A program made the position numbers and the translations under genes. A DNA stretch of 64,000 nt from contig KZ478059.1 in NCBI GenBank assembly GCA_002837195.1, positions 434,001 to 498,000 of the forward strand. The letters run 5' to 3'. Below, in pieces: positions 1-8,600 of this stretch. The notes under the pieces are model-generated. The model did no database searches and had not been told where the DNA came from. It saw only the letters and a list, made by a program, of their open reading frames with translations. Each line of letters opens with the position of its first letter. Position 1 is the stretch's first letter. The DNA comes from Enterobacterales bacterium CwR94. GTDB taxonomy: Bacteria; Pseudomonadota; Gammaproteobacteria; Enterobacterales; Enterobacteriaceae.

Positions 1-319
1 TATTGGTATCGATCATCTCTTCCCAGTCCTCGATGCTGGCGCGATGAGCCGGTTCGATTCCTAATGCCAGTCCGGCATTGTTTACCAGCACATCGATATT
101 GCGCCACTCGGCTGGCAAATTGGCCACGGCCTCATCGATTGCCTGACGGTCGCGCACATCCAGTTGCAGCGTCAGCAGACGTTCTCCCAGCTCATCGCGT
201 AAGGCCTGTAAGCGCGTCTGCCGACGGCCAGTTGCAATCACCTGGTGACCTTCTGCAATAAAACGACGCGTGATGCTCTCACCAAAACCTGCCGTGGCGC
301 CCGTTACAAAAATAATCAT
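1..319 (-). CDS. ydfG: NADP-dependent 3-hydroxy acid dehydrogenase YdfG, N-terminal part (runs off window)
   Basis: Short-chain dehydrogenase/reductase of the YdfG family, which reduces malonic semialdehyde and oxidises 3-hydroxy acids such as L-allo-threonine in the cytoplasm using NADP. Seen: 106 codons from an ATG at 319, a Rossmann motif TGATAGFG at residues 6-13, the ATGRR segment that usually selects NADP, and the NNAG motif near residue 90. The reading matches E. coli YdfG almost position for position as I remember it. The catalytic Tyr-Lys region lies beyond the window edge, so this is truncated by the window and not by mutation. It is transcribed away from guaD, leaving a shared 386-bp control region. 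Confidence 0.9.
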   Translation of the reverse strand, partial: MIIFVTGATAGFGESITRRFIAEGHQVIATGRRQTRLQALRDELGERLLTLQLDVRDRQAIDEAVANLPAEWRNIDVLVNNAGLALGIEPAHRASIEDWEEMIDTN

Positions 320-705
320 CTGGCTGTTCCTTAAGGATTTATCAACATGCGATTACCTTAGCACAGCGCTACTGCTGTGTGACAAGCCTCACACGAACGC
401 TTACAGATTTGTGTGCACGGAATTTGTGCGTCATTGCGCATCTAAGGTGCAAGAGTTGGGGATCAAATAATAGAAACAACGGTGGGAAATTAATAATGAC
501 TGGCATTGCAATCGGTTGCTATTAATGGCAACCGATTGCGCACACGATTAACTTTTATTTTTGACGGAAAAAGAGAAATTTATACAACAGTATGAATATT
601 CTGGTTTTTTGTATATTTGTGCGTTGGCACAACCTTTGCAATTTGTCATAACGGCCATCACCTGTAATAAACAGTAGGGTGGAACATTCACTTAGGGAAA
701 TCGTT
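320..705. other. Intergenic control region between ydfG and guaD
   Basis: This 386-bp AT-rich gap separates two divergent genes and should contain both promoters. The clearest element is a perfect inverted repeat at 508-539, listed separately. I see no convincing small gene or RNA in it. The guaD ribosome site (AGGGAAA) lies at about 694-700. Confidence 0.6.
508..539. promoter_or_regulatory. 12-bp perfect inverted repeat, candidate operator for the purine operon
   Basis: GCAATCGGTTGC at 508-519 and GCAACCGATTGC at 528-539 are exact reverse complements separated by 8 bp. Each arm is itself almost a palindrome (GCAA-N4-TTGC), the form often bound by LacI-type or other dimeric regulators, so this could be two operator sites about 20 bp apart (two helical turns). 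It sits about 170 bp upstream of guaD and about 190 bp upstream of ydfG. The binding protein is unknown and no regulator gene is adjacent. Confidence 0.5.
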
Positions 706-2037
706 ATGTCAGCTCATACACAGTGCGTCATACGTGGCACATTTTTCGATTTTACGCAGACGGTTAATGACGTTGATGCATTACCTGGTGTCACCCGCAT
801 TATTGAGGATGGTGTCATGGTCATTAAAGAAGGGCGTATTAGCCGCCTGCTGCCTTGGGAAACAGGGCATCACCTGTGGGATGACTGTGTTGAGCAACAT
901 GACTTGAGTGGCAAATTGATCGTGCCGGGCTTTATCGACTGTCATATTCACTATCCGCAAACCGAAATGATAGGGGCATTTGGGGAGCAACTGCTGAGTT
1001 GGCTGGAAAACTACACATTTCCCACCGAGCGCCAGTTTGACTGCCCAGACTATGCTGCGCGGATAGCGGCCTTCTTCCTTGAACAGTTGCTGAGTAATGG
1101 AACCACCAGTGCGCTGGTCTTTGGTACGGTACATGCCGCATCAGTGAATGCACTGTTTGCTGAAGCCCTGCGGCGCGATATGCGTTTGATCGCCGGTAAG
1201 GTGATGATGGATCGCAATGCCCCCGATTACCTGCTTGAAACTCCGGAACAGAGTGACCAACAAACGCGAGAGTTAATTGAACGCTGGCATCGACGAGGCC
1301 GTCTGGGCTATGCCTTGACACCGCGTTTTGCACCGACCTCTTCACCAGCGCTGTTAGAGAAAGTGTATGCGCTCAAGCAGGCCTGGCCCGATGTCTGGAT
1401 ACATACGCATCTGAGTGAAAATCGCGATGAAGTCAACTGGGTAAAAACGCTATTTCCAGACAGCCAAAACTATCTGGATGTCTATCATCAACGCGGTTTA
1501 ACCGGGCGCCGCAGCGTTTTTGCGCACGGCATTCACCTTGAAGAGAGCGAATGGTGTTGTCTGCACAAAACGCAGTCGGCAGTGGCTTTCTGCCCCACGT
1601 CGAATTTGTTCTTAGGCAGCGGTCTGTTTGATTTGCACAGTAAATGGCGACATCAGGTCTCTATAGGAATGGGGACCGATGTCGGTGCAGGTACCACCTT
1701 TAATATGCTGCAAACGTTGGGAGAAGCCTACAAAGTAGGTCAGTTACAGCAGTACCGTTTGACGGCGGCAGAAGCGCTGTATCACGCGACATTGGGGGCT
1801 GCGCAGGCACTCGATCTCGACAGCTTCATTGGCAATTTTACCGAGGGCAAAGAAGCCGATTTTGTGGTGTTGGATCCCGCCGTCTCCGCATTACAAAAAT
1901 TGCGTCTGCAACGCTGCACAACGGTTGAGGAACAGTTGTTTATGCTGATGACATTAGGCGATGACCGTAACATCGCGCAAACGTGGGTTCACGGGCGTTG
2001 TGCATGGCAGCGTTCAACACAGGAGCAAGCTGCATGA
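706..2037 (+). CDS. guaD: Guanine deaminase
   Basis: Hydrolyses guanine to xanthine and ammonia in the cytoplasm, feeding the xanthine dehydrogenase encoded downstream. It is an amidohydrolase-fold protein of 443 aa, the usual length. Seen: the N-terminal zinc motif HIH (residues 80 and 82) followed by YPQ, the WLENYTFPTE segment typical of guanine deaminases, HTHLSEN with further zinc and substrate histidines, and GTDVGAG with the late metal aspartate. A GTG at 679 would extend the frame, but the ATG at 706 has a good AGGGAAA ribosome site and starts where homologues do. The stop overlaps the xdhA start as ATGA, so this is the first gene of a tightly coupled guaD-xdhABC operon. Confidence 0.93.
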   Translation: MSAHTQCVIRGTFFDFTQTVNDVDALPGVTRIIEDGVMVIKEGRISRLLPWETGHHLWDDCVEQHDLSGKLIVPGFIDCHIHYPQTEMIGAFGEQLLSWLENYTFPTERQFDCPDYAARIAAFFLEQLLSNGTTSALVFGTVHAASVNALFAEALRRDMRLIAGKVMMDRNAPDYLLETPEQSDQQTRELIERWHRRGRLGYALTPRFAPTSSPALLEKVYALKQAWPDVWIHTHLSENRDEVNWVKTLFPDSQNYLDVYHQRGLTGRRSVFAHGIHLEESEWCCLHKTQSAVAFCPTSNLFLGSGLFDLHSKWRHQVSIGMGTDVGAGTTFNMLQTLGEAYKVGQLQQYRLTAAEALYHATLGAAQALDLDSFIGNFTEGKEADFVVLDPAVSALQKLRLQRCTTVEEQLFMLMTLGDDRNIAQTWVHGRCAWQRSTQEQAA

Positions 2038-3476
2038 TTCAATTTCTGTATCACGACAGGTTAATGACTGAAACGCAGTGTGATCCTAATATGACGGTGC
2101 TGCACTGGTTGCGCCGCCGCCAGCAGCAGACCGGCACAAAAGAGGGGTGCGCTTCGGGGGATTGTGGCGCCTGCACTGTCGCTTTAGGGCGTGTGGTGGC
2201 GGGGCGCATACGTTATGAGTCCGCGAACAGTTGTTTACTGCCGATAAGCCAGTTACAAGGCTGTCAGTTACTCAGCGTCGATTCGCTAAAACAGTCCTCG
2301 CAACTGCACCCCGTTCAACAATCACTGGCAGATTGCCACGCTTCCCAGTGCGGCTTCTGTACACCGGGTTTTGTGATGTCTGTCTTCACCCTGGCGAAAC
2401 AGGAGATCGCACCTGACCGCCATGCCATCAATGAGGCACTTGGCGGCAACCTTTGTCGCTGTACGGGCTATCGCCCCCTCGTTGAGGCGGCAATAAAAGT
2501 CTGCGCGGTGCCGTTAAACGACACTTTTCTGCGCAATGAACAGCAGACGGTGCAGCAATTGCAGGCGCTGGCAAACCCAGACGTGCAGTCGCTCAACGAG
2601 GCAGGACATCAGCTCTGGCTGCCAAAAACGGTATCACAACTGGCAGCGCTGTATCAGGCTAATCCGCAGGCCCAGCTTATTGCCGGTGGCACCGATTTAA
2701 TGCTGCAGGTCACGCAACAGTTCCGCGCCTTGCCTGCGCTGATCGCTCTACATCAGATAGCCGAGCTTCAGCAGTGTTCGCAATCAGATGACCATTACAT
2801 TATTGGTGCTGCCGCCCCGATAACCGACGTGGCGCATTTTCTGCAACCGATGTTGCCAGCGTTTGGTCGTCTGTTGCAGCGCTTTGCTTCGCAGCAAATT
2901 CGTAATCTAGGCACCTGCGGCGGAAACATTGCCAATGCCTCGCCGATTGGGGATATCCCTCCGCTGTTGCTGGCGCTGGACGCCTGGCTACTTGTGCAAC
3001 AAGGCGAGCAGTTACGGCGCGTTGCGTTAGCGGATTTCTTCCTGGATTATCGTAAAACCCAACTGCGGCCAGGCGAATTTATTCGTACGATCCATATCCC
3101 CAAACCGGCAGCGATGACACAGCTTCGCGCCTGGAAAGTCTCCAAACGGCAGGATGACGATATTTCAACCGTTTGTGGCACTTTCAATGCTCAGTTTACC
3201 GAAGGTGTTCTGCGTGCGCCGCGTGTTGCATTTGGTGGTATGGCCGCGATCCCCAAACGTGCCGCCGGGTGCGAAGCAGCCCTGAACGGACAACCACTCA
3301 ATGAACAGACGCTCGAGGTAGCTTGCGCAGCGTTAACGCAGGATTTTCAACCGCTCTCCGATTTTCGTGGCAGCAGTGCGTATCGGCTGGCGGTCGCGCA
3401 AAATCTGCTGCGGCGTTATTTCGCTGCTTTGCAAGACCACAGCCAGCCATTAGAGGTATCTGACGATGTCGCATAA
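2034..3476 (+). CDS. xdhA: Xanthine dehydrogenase small subunit (two 2Fe-2S clusters plus FAD domain)
   Basis: Electron-transfer subunit of xanthine dehydrogenase: it carries electrons from the molybdenum site of XdhB through two iron-sulfur clusters to FAD and then NAD. Seen in order (480 aa): a plant-type ferredoxin motif C39-x4-C44-x2-C47 (CASGDCGAC), a second cluster with CGFCTPG and NLCRCTGYRP, then a FAD-binding domain with IAGGTDLMLQV and GGNIANASPIGD, and a C-terminal flavoprotein domain. Iron-sulfur and FAD domains are fused in one chain, as in the two-subunit bacterial enzymes. The start is the ATG overlapping the guaD stop, because the longer in-frame start at 1983 lies inside guaD. 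It overlaps xdhB by 11 bp. Confidence 0.93.
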   Translation: MIQFLYHDRLMTETQCDPNMTVLHWLRRRQQQTGTKEGCASGDCGACTVALGRVVAGRIRYESANSCLLPISQLQGCQLLSVDSLKQSSQLHPVQQSLADCHASQCGFCTPGFVMSVFTLAKQEIAPDRHAINEALGGNLCRCTGYRPLVEAAIKVCAVPLNDTFLRNEQQTVQQLQALANPDVQSLNEAGHQLWLPKTVSQLAALYQANPQAQLIAGGTDLMLQVTQQFRALPALIALHQIAELQQCSQSDDHYIIGAAAPITDVAHFLQPMLPAFGRLLQRFASQQIRNLGTCGGNIANASPIGDIPPLLLALDAWLLVQQGEQLRRVALADFFLDYRKTQLRPGEFIRTIHIPKPAAMTQLRAWKVSKRQDDDISTVCGTFNAQFTEGVLRAPRVAFGGMAAIPKRAAGCEAALNGQPLNEQTLEVACAALTQDFQPLSDFRGSSAYRLAVAQNLLRRYFAALQDHSQPLEVSDDVA

Positions 3477-5832
3477 TCGCCCAACAATCGATACCGATGC
3501 GCTTAAACAGCGCTTCCAGCAAGGCCTGGCCAGCGGCGTTGGTCGTCACCAAAAGCACGACAGCGCGGATAAACATGTCAGCGGTGAAGCCCTCTATATT
3601 GACGATCGCCTGGAATATCCCGGCATGCTGCATTTGGCACCACGCTTAAGCGAGCATGCTCATGCGCGGATCTTAAGTATCGATACCGCCCCCTGCTATG
3701 CGGTTCCCGGTGTTGTCCAGGTTATAAGCTGGCAAGAGGTGCCCGGTGAGTTGGATATCGGCCCACTGGCACCTGGAGATCCGCTGCTGGCGAAAGAGTG
3801 TGTCCACTATGTGGGGCAGATGGTGTTGGCGGTGGCAGCCAATACCCCGGAAGCCGCCAGGGCGGGGGCGCAGGCGGCGCGCATCACTTACCACCCTCTG
3901 CCTGCGCAATTGGATGTGAAACAGGCTCTTGCCGAGCAGGATTTTCTGCAAGAACCTCACGTCCATCAAAAGGGTGACGCTGAGGCAGCACTGGCACGGG
4001 CGGCGCACCGTCTACAAGGAGAGTTTTATATCGGCGGACAAGAGCACTTCTATCTGGAAACACAGATTGCCTGCGTGATCCCAGGTGAAGATGACGCGTT
4101 AACCGTTTATGCCTCCACGCAAAATCCCACTGAGGTCCAAAAGTTGGTGGCCTCGGTGATGGGAATTACCCTGAACCGCGTCACCATTGATATGCGGCGC
4201 ATGGGCGGCGGTTTTGGCGGTAAAGAGACTCAGGCCGCGGGTATCGCTTGCTTGTGTGCCGTCGTGGCAAGATTGACGGGCAAGCCAGTGAAAATGCGCC
4301 TTGCGCGGCGTGATGACATGCAACTGACAGGTAAACGCCATCCATTTTTCGTGCGTTATGACGTCGGTGTGGACAGTGAAGGCCGCTTTTGTGGCGTACT
4401 GATTGAGCTGGCAGGAAATGGCGGCTATTCGCTGGATCTCTCTGGTTCGATTGTGGATCGCGCCATGTTTCATGCGGATAACGCCTATTATTTAGGCGAT
4501 GCGCGTATCACGGGCTATCGTTGCCGTACAAATACGGCCTCGAACACCGCTTTTCGCGGTTTTGGCGGGCCGCAGGGCATGGTCGCTATTGAACAAATTA
4601 TGGATGCTATTGCGCGTCGGCTGGCGTTAGACCCGCTGGAGGTCAGACGGCGCAATTACTACGATAAACACACGCGAAATATCACCCATTATCACCAGCG
4701 TATTGAAGATAACGCACTTCATGAGATGACCGAGGATTTGATGGCCTCTTGTGACTATCTGCAACGACGCGAAGCGATAACACAATGGAACGCGCGTAAT
4801 ACTGTGCGAAAACGAGGACTGGCGCTGACACCGGTGAAATTTGGTATCTCTTTTACCTCCAGCTTTCTGAATCAGGCCGGCGCACTGTTGCTGATTTATA
4901 CCGATGGCACCGTGCAGTTAAATCACGGCGGTACAGAAATGGGCCAGGGCTTAAATATCAAAGTGGCGCAAATTGTGGCGGAAGTGCTACAAATCGACGT
5001 CAACACCATTCAGATTACCGCCACCGACACAGGAAAAGTCCCCAATACGTCACCCACGGCTGCCTCCAGCGGGGCGGATCTCAATGGGAAAGCCGCACAG
5101 CATGCGGCTGAAACCTTACGTGAACGCCTGGTGCACCTGCTCTCGCAACAGTGCGACTGTTTGCCGGAAGAGGTGGTATTTCGTAATGGGGTCGTGCGCG
5201 CGGGCGAACAGTGGTTTAGCTTTGCCGATGTTGCCCATATGGCCTGGTTGCATCAGGTACCTCTATCGGCAACCGGTTTCTATAACGTGCCAGGTATCCA
5301 CTACGATCGCGCGGCCGGACGCGGAAACCCTTTTTATTACTTCGCCTACGGTATGGCCTGCGCAGAGGTCATCATCGACACGCTGACCGGAGAGTATCGG
5401 TTGTTACGCGCCGATATTCTGCATGACGTTGGCGCGTCGTTAAACCCGGCTATTGATATCGGCCAGATAGAAGGCGGTTTTGTTCAAGGCATGGGCTGGC
5501 TGACCAGTGAGGAGCTCGTGTGGAATCAAGAAGGGCGGTTAATGACGGATGGCCCCGCCAGTTACAAGATCCCTGCTATTGCTGATGTGCCAGAGGATTT
5601 ACGGGTGCGGCTGGTTGAAAACCGCAAAAATCCGCAGCAAACCGTGTTTCATTCTAAAGCGGTGGGCGAACCGCCGTTTATGCTGGGGATATCGGTGTGG
5701 TGCGCGCTGCAAGATGCTGTGGCCAGCGTAGGCGATTATCAACGGCATCCTCATCTGGATGCGCCGGCAACGCCAGAGCGCGTATTTTGGGGTATAGAAC
5801 AACAGCGAGGGCAGCGCTATGCAAAGCGATAA
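3466..5832 (+). CDS. xdhB: Xanthine dehydrogenase molybdopterin-binding large subunit
   Basis: Catalytic subunit (788 aa) that hydroxylates hypoxanthine and xanthine to urate at a molybdenum cofactor. Seen: an N-terminal a/b-hammerhead domain, GGGFGGKE at residues 247-254 for cofactor binding, AFRGFGGPQ, GTEMGQGL, and near the C-terminus KAVGEPPFML, whose glutamate matches the catalytic base of the family. An AGAGG ribosome site precedes the ATG at 3466. It overlaps xdhA upstream by 11 bp and xdhC downstream by 14 bp, indicating translational coupling. All key motifs are intact, so the enzyme is predicted to be active. Confidence 0.94.
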   Translation: MSHNRPTIDTDALKQRFQQGLASGVGRHQKHDSADKHVSGEALYIDDRLEYPGMLHLAPRLSEHAHARILSIDTAPCYAVPGVVQVISWQEVPGELDIGPLAPGDPLLAKECVHYVGQMVLAVAANTPEAARAGAQAARITYHPLPAQLDVKQALAEQDFLQEPHVHQKGDAEAALARAAHRLQGEFYIGGQEHFYLETQIACVIPGEDDALTVYASTQNPTEVQKLVASVMGITLNRVTIDMRRMGGGFGGKETQAAGIACLCAVVARLTGKPVKMRLARRDDMQLTGKRHPFFVRYDVGVDSEGRFCGVLIELAGNGGYSLDLSGSIVDRAMFHADNAYYLGDARITGYRCRTNTASNTAFRGFGGPQGMVAIEQIMDAIARRLALDPLEVRRRNYYDKHTRNITHYHQRIEDNALHEMTEDLMASCDYLQRREAITQWNARNTVRKRGLALTPVKFGISFTSSFLNQAGALLLIYTDGTVQLNHGGTEMGQGLNIKVAQIVAEVLQIDVNTIQITATDTGKVPNTSPTAASSGADLNGKAAQHAAETLRERLVHLLSQQCDCLPEEVVFRNGVVRAGEQWFSFADVAHMAWLHQVPLSATGFYNVPGIHYDRAAGRGNPFYYFAYGMACAEVIIDTLTGEYRLLRADILHDVGASLNPAIDIGQIEGGFVQGMGWLTSEELVWNQEGRLMTDGPASYKIPAIADVPEDLRVRLVENRKNPQQTVFHSKAVGEPPFMLGISVWCALQDAVASVGDYQRHPHLDAPATPERVFWGIEQQRGQRYAKR

Positions 5833-6625
5833 CTGGATCGGTGTCCTGGCAGCGCTACAGGCGCAGCGCGAGCCCTGTATATTGCTTACGGTGATGCATC
5901 ATCGTGGTTCCGTACCACGCGGTGCGGGGACGAAAATGGTGGTCACTGAGCAGGCACAATATCTCACGATTGGCGGCGGGCATCTCGAATACCAAAGTAT
6001 TGCACAGGCGCGGGCGATGTTAGCGGCGCAGGCAACAGAACCGCACACTGAAACCTTTCCACTGGGTGCCCGTCTTGGGCAGTGCTGTGGCGGAATGGCT
6101 CAGGTACTGTTTGAGCCAGTGATTCAGCAGCAACCCCGCATTGCCGTATTTGGTGCCGGACACGTTGGCAAAGCGTTGGTGACGGTATTGAGTTCGTTAC
6201 CCTGTCACGTCTATTGGGTGGACGAGCGTGCTGAGTTGTTGCAAGAGGCACCGCCTGGCGTGACGCTGTGCAAAGTGGACGATCCCACTGAGCAGGTGGT
6301 GAATATGCCCGCCGACAGCTATTACGTAGTGATGACGCACGATCACGCGCAGGATCTTCTGTTAACGGAGGCGATTTTAAAGCGCTGTGATGCGCGTTAT
6401 GTGGGGCTGATCGGCTCCATGACCAAATGGCAACGTTTTGCCTATCGGCTGGCGGGAAAAGGTTTTTCTACAGCACAGCTTGATAGGGTGCGTTGTCCGG
6501 TTGGTCTGCCGGATGTGAAGGGCAAATTGCCCGCAGAAATCGCCATTGCCATCGCTGCCGAAATCATCACCGTCTATCAACAGCAAAATAGGCCGCAGTC
6601 GGCAGCGATGACGTCTGACGTCTGA
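5819..6625 (+). CDS. xdhC: Xanthine dehydrogenase accessory protein XdhC
   Basis: Binds molybdenum cofactor, promotes its sulfuration and loads it into XdhB; it is not a subunit of the finished enzyme. Seen (268 aa): the N-terminal XdhC/CoxI domain with HHRGSVPRGAGTKM and LGQCCGG, and a C-terminal Rossmann-like domain with FGAGHVGKAL and the YVGLIGS motif. It overlaps the end of xdhB by 14 bp and is the last gene of the operon, followed by a strong hairpin at 6658-6693. Confidence 0.93.
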   Translation: MQSDNWIGVLAALQAQREPCILLTVMHHRGSVPRGAGTKMVVTEQAQYLTIGGGHLEYQSIAQARAMLAAQATEPHTETFPLGARLGQCCGGMAQVLFEPVIQQQPRIAVFGAGHVGKALVTVLSSLPCHVYWVDERAELLQEAPPGVTLCKVDDPTEQVVNMPADSYYVVMTHDHAQDLLLTEAILKRCDARYVGLIGSMTKWQRFAYRLAGKGFSTAQLDRVRCPVGLPDVKGKLPAEIAIAIAAEIITVYQQQNRPQSAAMTSDV

Positions 6626-6657
6626 CTGCATAATGGGTTATCCCTCCCACAGCCTTA

Positions 6658-6693
6658 GCACGCAGAACCGGGCTTTATATTTGTTCTGCGTGC
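6658..6693. terminator. Hairpin between convergent xdhC and hpxO
   Basis: GCACGCAGAAC (6658-6668) and GTTCTGCGTGC (6683-6693) form a perfect 11-bp stem with a 14-nt AT-rich loop. It lies in the 92-bp gap between convergent operons and can end transcription from either side, although neither flank has a long T run. Confidence 0.6.
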
Positions 6694-6717
6694 CTGCGTG
6701 GCGGGTCGGAGCGTTAC

Positions 6718-7875
6718 CTAACCCAATGGCCCACCTAAAATTGTTTCACACATACCGTTGATTACGCGCTCACCGGTTTCGGTTTTTAACTCCTGGTACC
6801 AGGCTGCGGTTAATACGCTGTCGAAGCCGTGCGTAATATCGCAGCGCTTGCGCGCTTTTAACACCAGATCGGTTACCCGTTCCACGCGTTTGTTCTGGTA
6901 ACGCAACAAGGCATCTTCGATACCCAGTGAATGGGTTTGCAACACCTGGGCAAGCACCACCGCGTCTTCCATCGCCGCGCAACCGCCTTGACCAATGTCC
7001 GGTGTGGTGCTGTGTGCGGCATCGCCGAGCAGGGCGACTCGCCCCTTGACCAGAGTTTGGAACGGTTCAATATCGTGGATCTCCACACGATTAGTGGTGT
7101 CAGGATTGAGTTGTGCAATAAGTGCCTGCACGGGGGGAGCCCAGCCAGAAAAATAGCGGCGTAAATCGGCTTGCGCAGTGCTGCGATCTTCGGCAAGTCC
7201 TTTATCCAGGGGGACATCAAAGAAGAAGTAGAAGCGATTTCCCGCAACGGGCATCAAAGAAACACGCTTACCTTCGCCCACCCATGTCGTCCACTGTGTG
7301 CTGGGGGCCAATGCGCTGTCGATATCAACCAAACCATTCCAGTTAACATAGCCTGCATAGCGCCGCTCGCGGGTTTCACCGGTTACCCATGGGCGGATCA
7401 CCGAGTGGGTACCGTCAGCCGCCACCAGAAAATCGCCCAGGGCCTGGCTGCCATCGTCAAAATAGGCGATGATGCCTTGCTCGGTGGCTTCAACCTGGCT
7501 CACGCGTTTACCGAAGGTTATCTGCTCACTGTCCCAGGCGTTGAGCAACAGGTTTTGTAATTCTGCACGGGCGACCGGATACGGCCTTTCTCCTACCGCA
7601 TTGACCAATGGCTCAAGGCTGAATTCCGTCAGGGTGACATCACTGAGATGGTCACGGTATGCCATGCTGTTTAAGGGACCGCCAATCCGTTGTATAGCAG
7701 CGTTGAGTCCCAGCCAGTTCAAGCATTTCACACCGTTGGGCCAGATAGAGATGGCCGCACCCACCGGTTTAATTTCTGTCACGGCTTCGTAGACATGGGC
7801 CTCAATCCCGACGCGTTTCAGCGCCAATGCTGCACTTAATCCACCAATGCCCCCGCCAATAACAATCGCTTTCAT
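6718..7875 (-). CDS. hpxO: FAD-dependent urate hydroxylase HpxO
   Basis: Flavoprotein mono-oxygenase that converts urate to 5-hydroxyisourate using NADH and oxygen, the step after xanthine dehydrogenase. The 385-aa length matches Klebsiella HpxO. Seen: an N-terminal FAD motif VIGGGIGGLSAALAL, the DG motif in FLVAADGTHSVIR, and GDAAHSTTPDIGQGG, the second FAD motif of aromatic-hydroxylase-type enzymes. The ATG at 7875 follows AGAAGGAGAAC; an upstream in-frame start at 7893 would place that site inside the gene. No genes for hydroxyisourate hydrolase, OHCU decarboxylase or allantoinase are visible here, so the rest of the pathway must lie elsewhere. Confidence 0.9.
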   Translation of the reverse strand: MKAIVIGGGIGGLSAALALKRVGIEAHVYEAVTEIKPVGAAISIWPNGVKCLNWLGLNAAIQRIGGPLNSMAYRDHLSDVTLTEFSLEPLVNAVGERPYPVARAELQNLLLNAWDSEQITFGKRVSQVEATEQGIIAYFDDGSQALGDFLVAADGTHSVIRPWVTGETRERRYAGYVNWNGLVDIDSALAPSTQWTTWVGEGKRVSLMPVAGNRFYFFFDVPLDKGLAEDRSTAQADLRRYFSGWAPPVQALIAQLNPDTTNRVEIHDIEPFQTLVKGRVALLGDAAHSTTPDIGQGGCAAMEDAVVLAQVLQTHSLGIEDALLRYQNKRVERVTDLVLKARKRCDITHGFDSVLTAAWYQELKTETGERVINGMCETILGGPLG

Positions 7876-7955
7876 GATGTTCTCCTTCTGCAATACACAG
7901 AAGACTGCAACATTCGTACCAGGCTAACGGCGGGCTGTTGCAACGAAAGTTTCTA

Positions 7956-7992
7956 TTTTCGCGCTGTATTGGGATTATGCAGGGCGCGAAAA
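7956..7992. promoter_or_regulatory. 9-bp inverted repeat upstream of hpxO
   Basis: TTTTCGCGC (7956-7964) and GCGCGAAAA (7984-7992) are perfect reverse complements with a 19-bp spacer, located 80-117 bp upstream of the hpxO start and 112 bp or more upstream of yeaL. It may be a regulator site for either divergent gene. The binding protein is unknown. Confidence 0.35.
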
Positions 7993-8103
7993 GTGTGCGT
8001 TTGCCCAATTTTGGTGCGCGAGATACAGTGAAAAAACAGAAGCAATCTGCGGCATGAATCTTTACTCTGTAAATTCATTGTAAATTTTTGGACTGTGGAT
8101 GTG

Positions 8104-8553
8104 ATGCCTTTTGATCTGACGCTCGTAATTTTACTGATACTCACCGCGCTGAGTTTTTTCAGCCACAACATCACCGTGGCGATTGCGCTACTGGTCCTGA
8201 TCGTCATCCGCATGACGCCGCTGAATCAGGCTTTCCCGTGGATTGAAAAGCAGGGCATTACCATCGGTATCATTGTATTGACGGTTGGGGTGATGGCACC
8301 GATTGCCAGTGGTTCGCTGCCCAGCAGCACCTTACTGCATTCGTTTTTGCACTGGAAATCACTGTTAGCCATCGCAATAGGGATTTTTGTCTCCTGGGTG
8401 GGAGGGCGCGGAGTGTCTTTAATGAGCAGTCAGCCGACCATTGTGGGGGGCTTACTGATTGGCACGATTATCGGTGTGTCGCTGTTTCGTGGCGTGCCGG
8501 TTGGGCCGTTGATTGCCGCCGGGCTGATTTCATTGTTCATTGGAAAAAGCTAG
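8104..8553 (+). CDS. yeaL: DUF441 inner-membrane protein YeaL
   Basis: Small integral membrane protein of unknown function, 149 aa against 148 in E. coli. Seen: four to five hydrophobic segments and the family blocks [27 protein letters not shown] and [14 protein letters not shown] chose the ATG at 8104 (MPFDLTL) because it matches the E. coli start; GTG codons at 8095 and 8101 are in frame, and no strong ribosome site separates them. It is divergent from hpxO and convergent with proP, with a shared terminator at 8562-8584. Confidence 0.9.
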   Translation: MPFDLTLVILLILTALSFFSHNITVAIALLVLIVIRMTPLNQAFPWIEKQGITIGIIVLTVGVMAPIASGSLPSSTLLHSFLHWKSLLAIAIGIFVSWVGGRGVSLMSSQPTIVGGLLIGTIIGVSLFRGVPVGPLIAAGLISLFIGKS

Positions 8554-8561
8554 CCAATAAA

Positions 8562-8584
8562 AAGGCGAGCATTGCGCTCGCCTT
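8562..8584. terminator. Bidirectional terminator between yeaL and proP
   Basis: AAGGCGAGC (8562-8570) pairs with GCTCGCCTT (8576-8584) around a 5-nt loop. The hairpin is preceded by an A-rich tract, which supplies U residues for the minus-strand transcript, and lies between convergent genes. Confidence 0.75.
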
Positions 8585-8600
8585 GGTCAGTTAGCTTACG

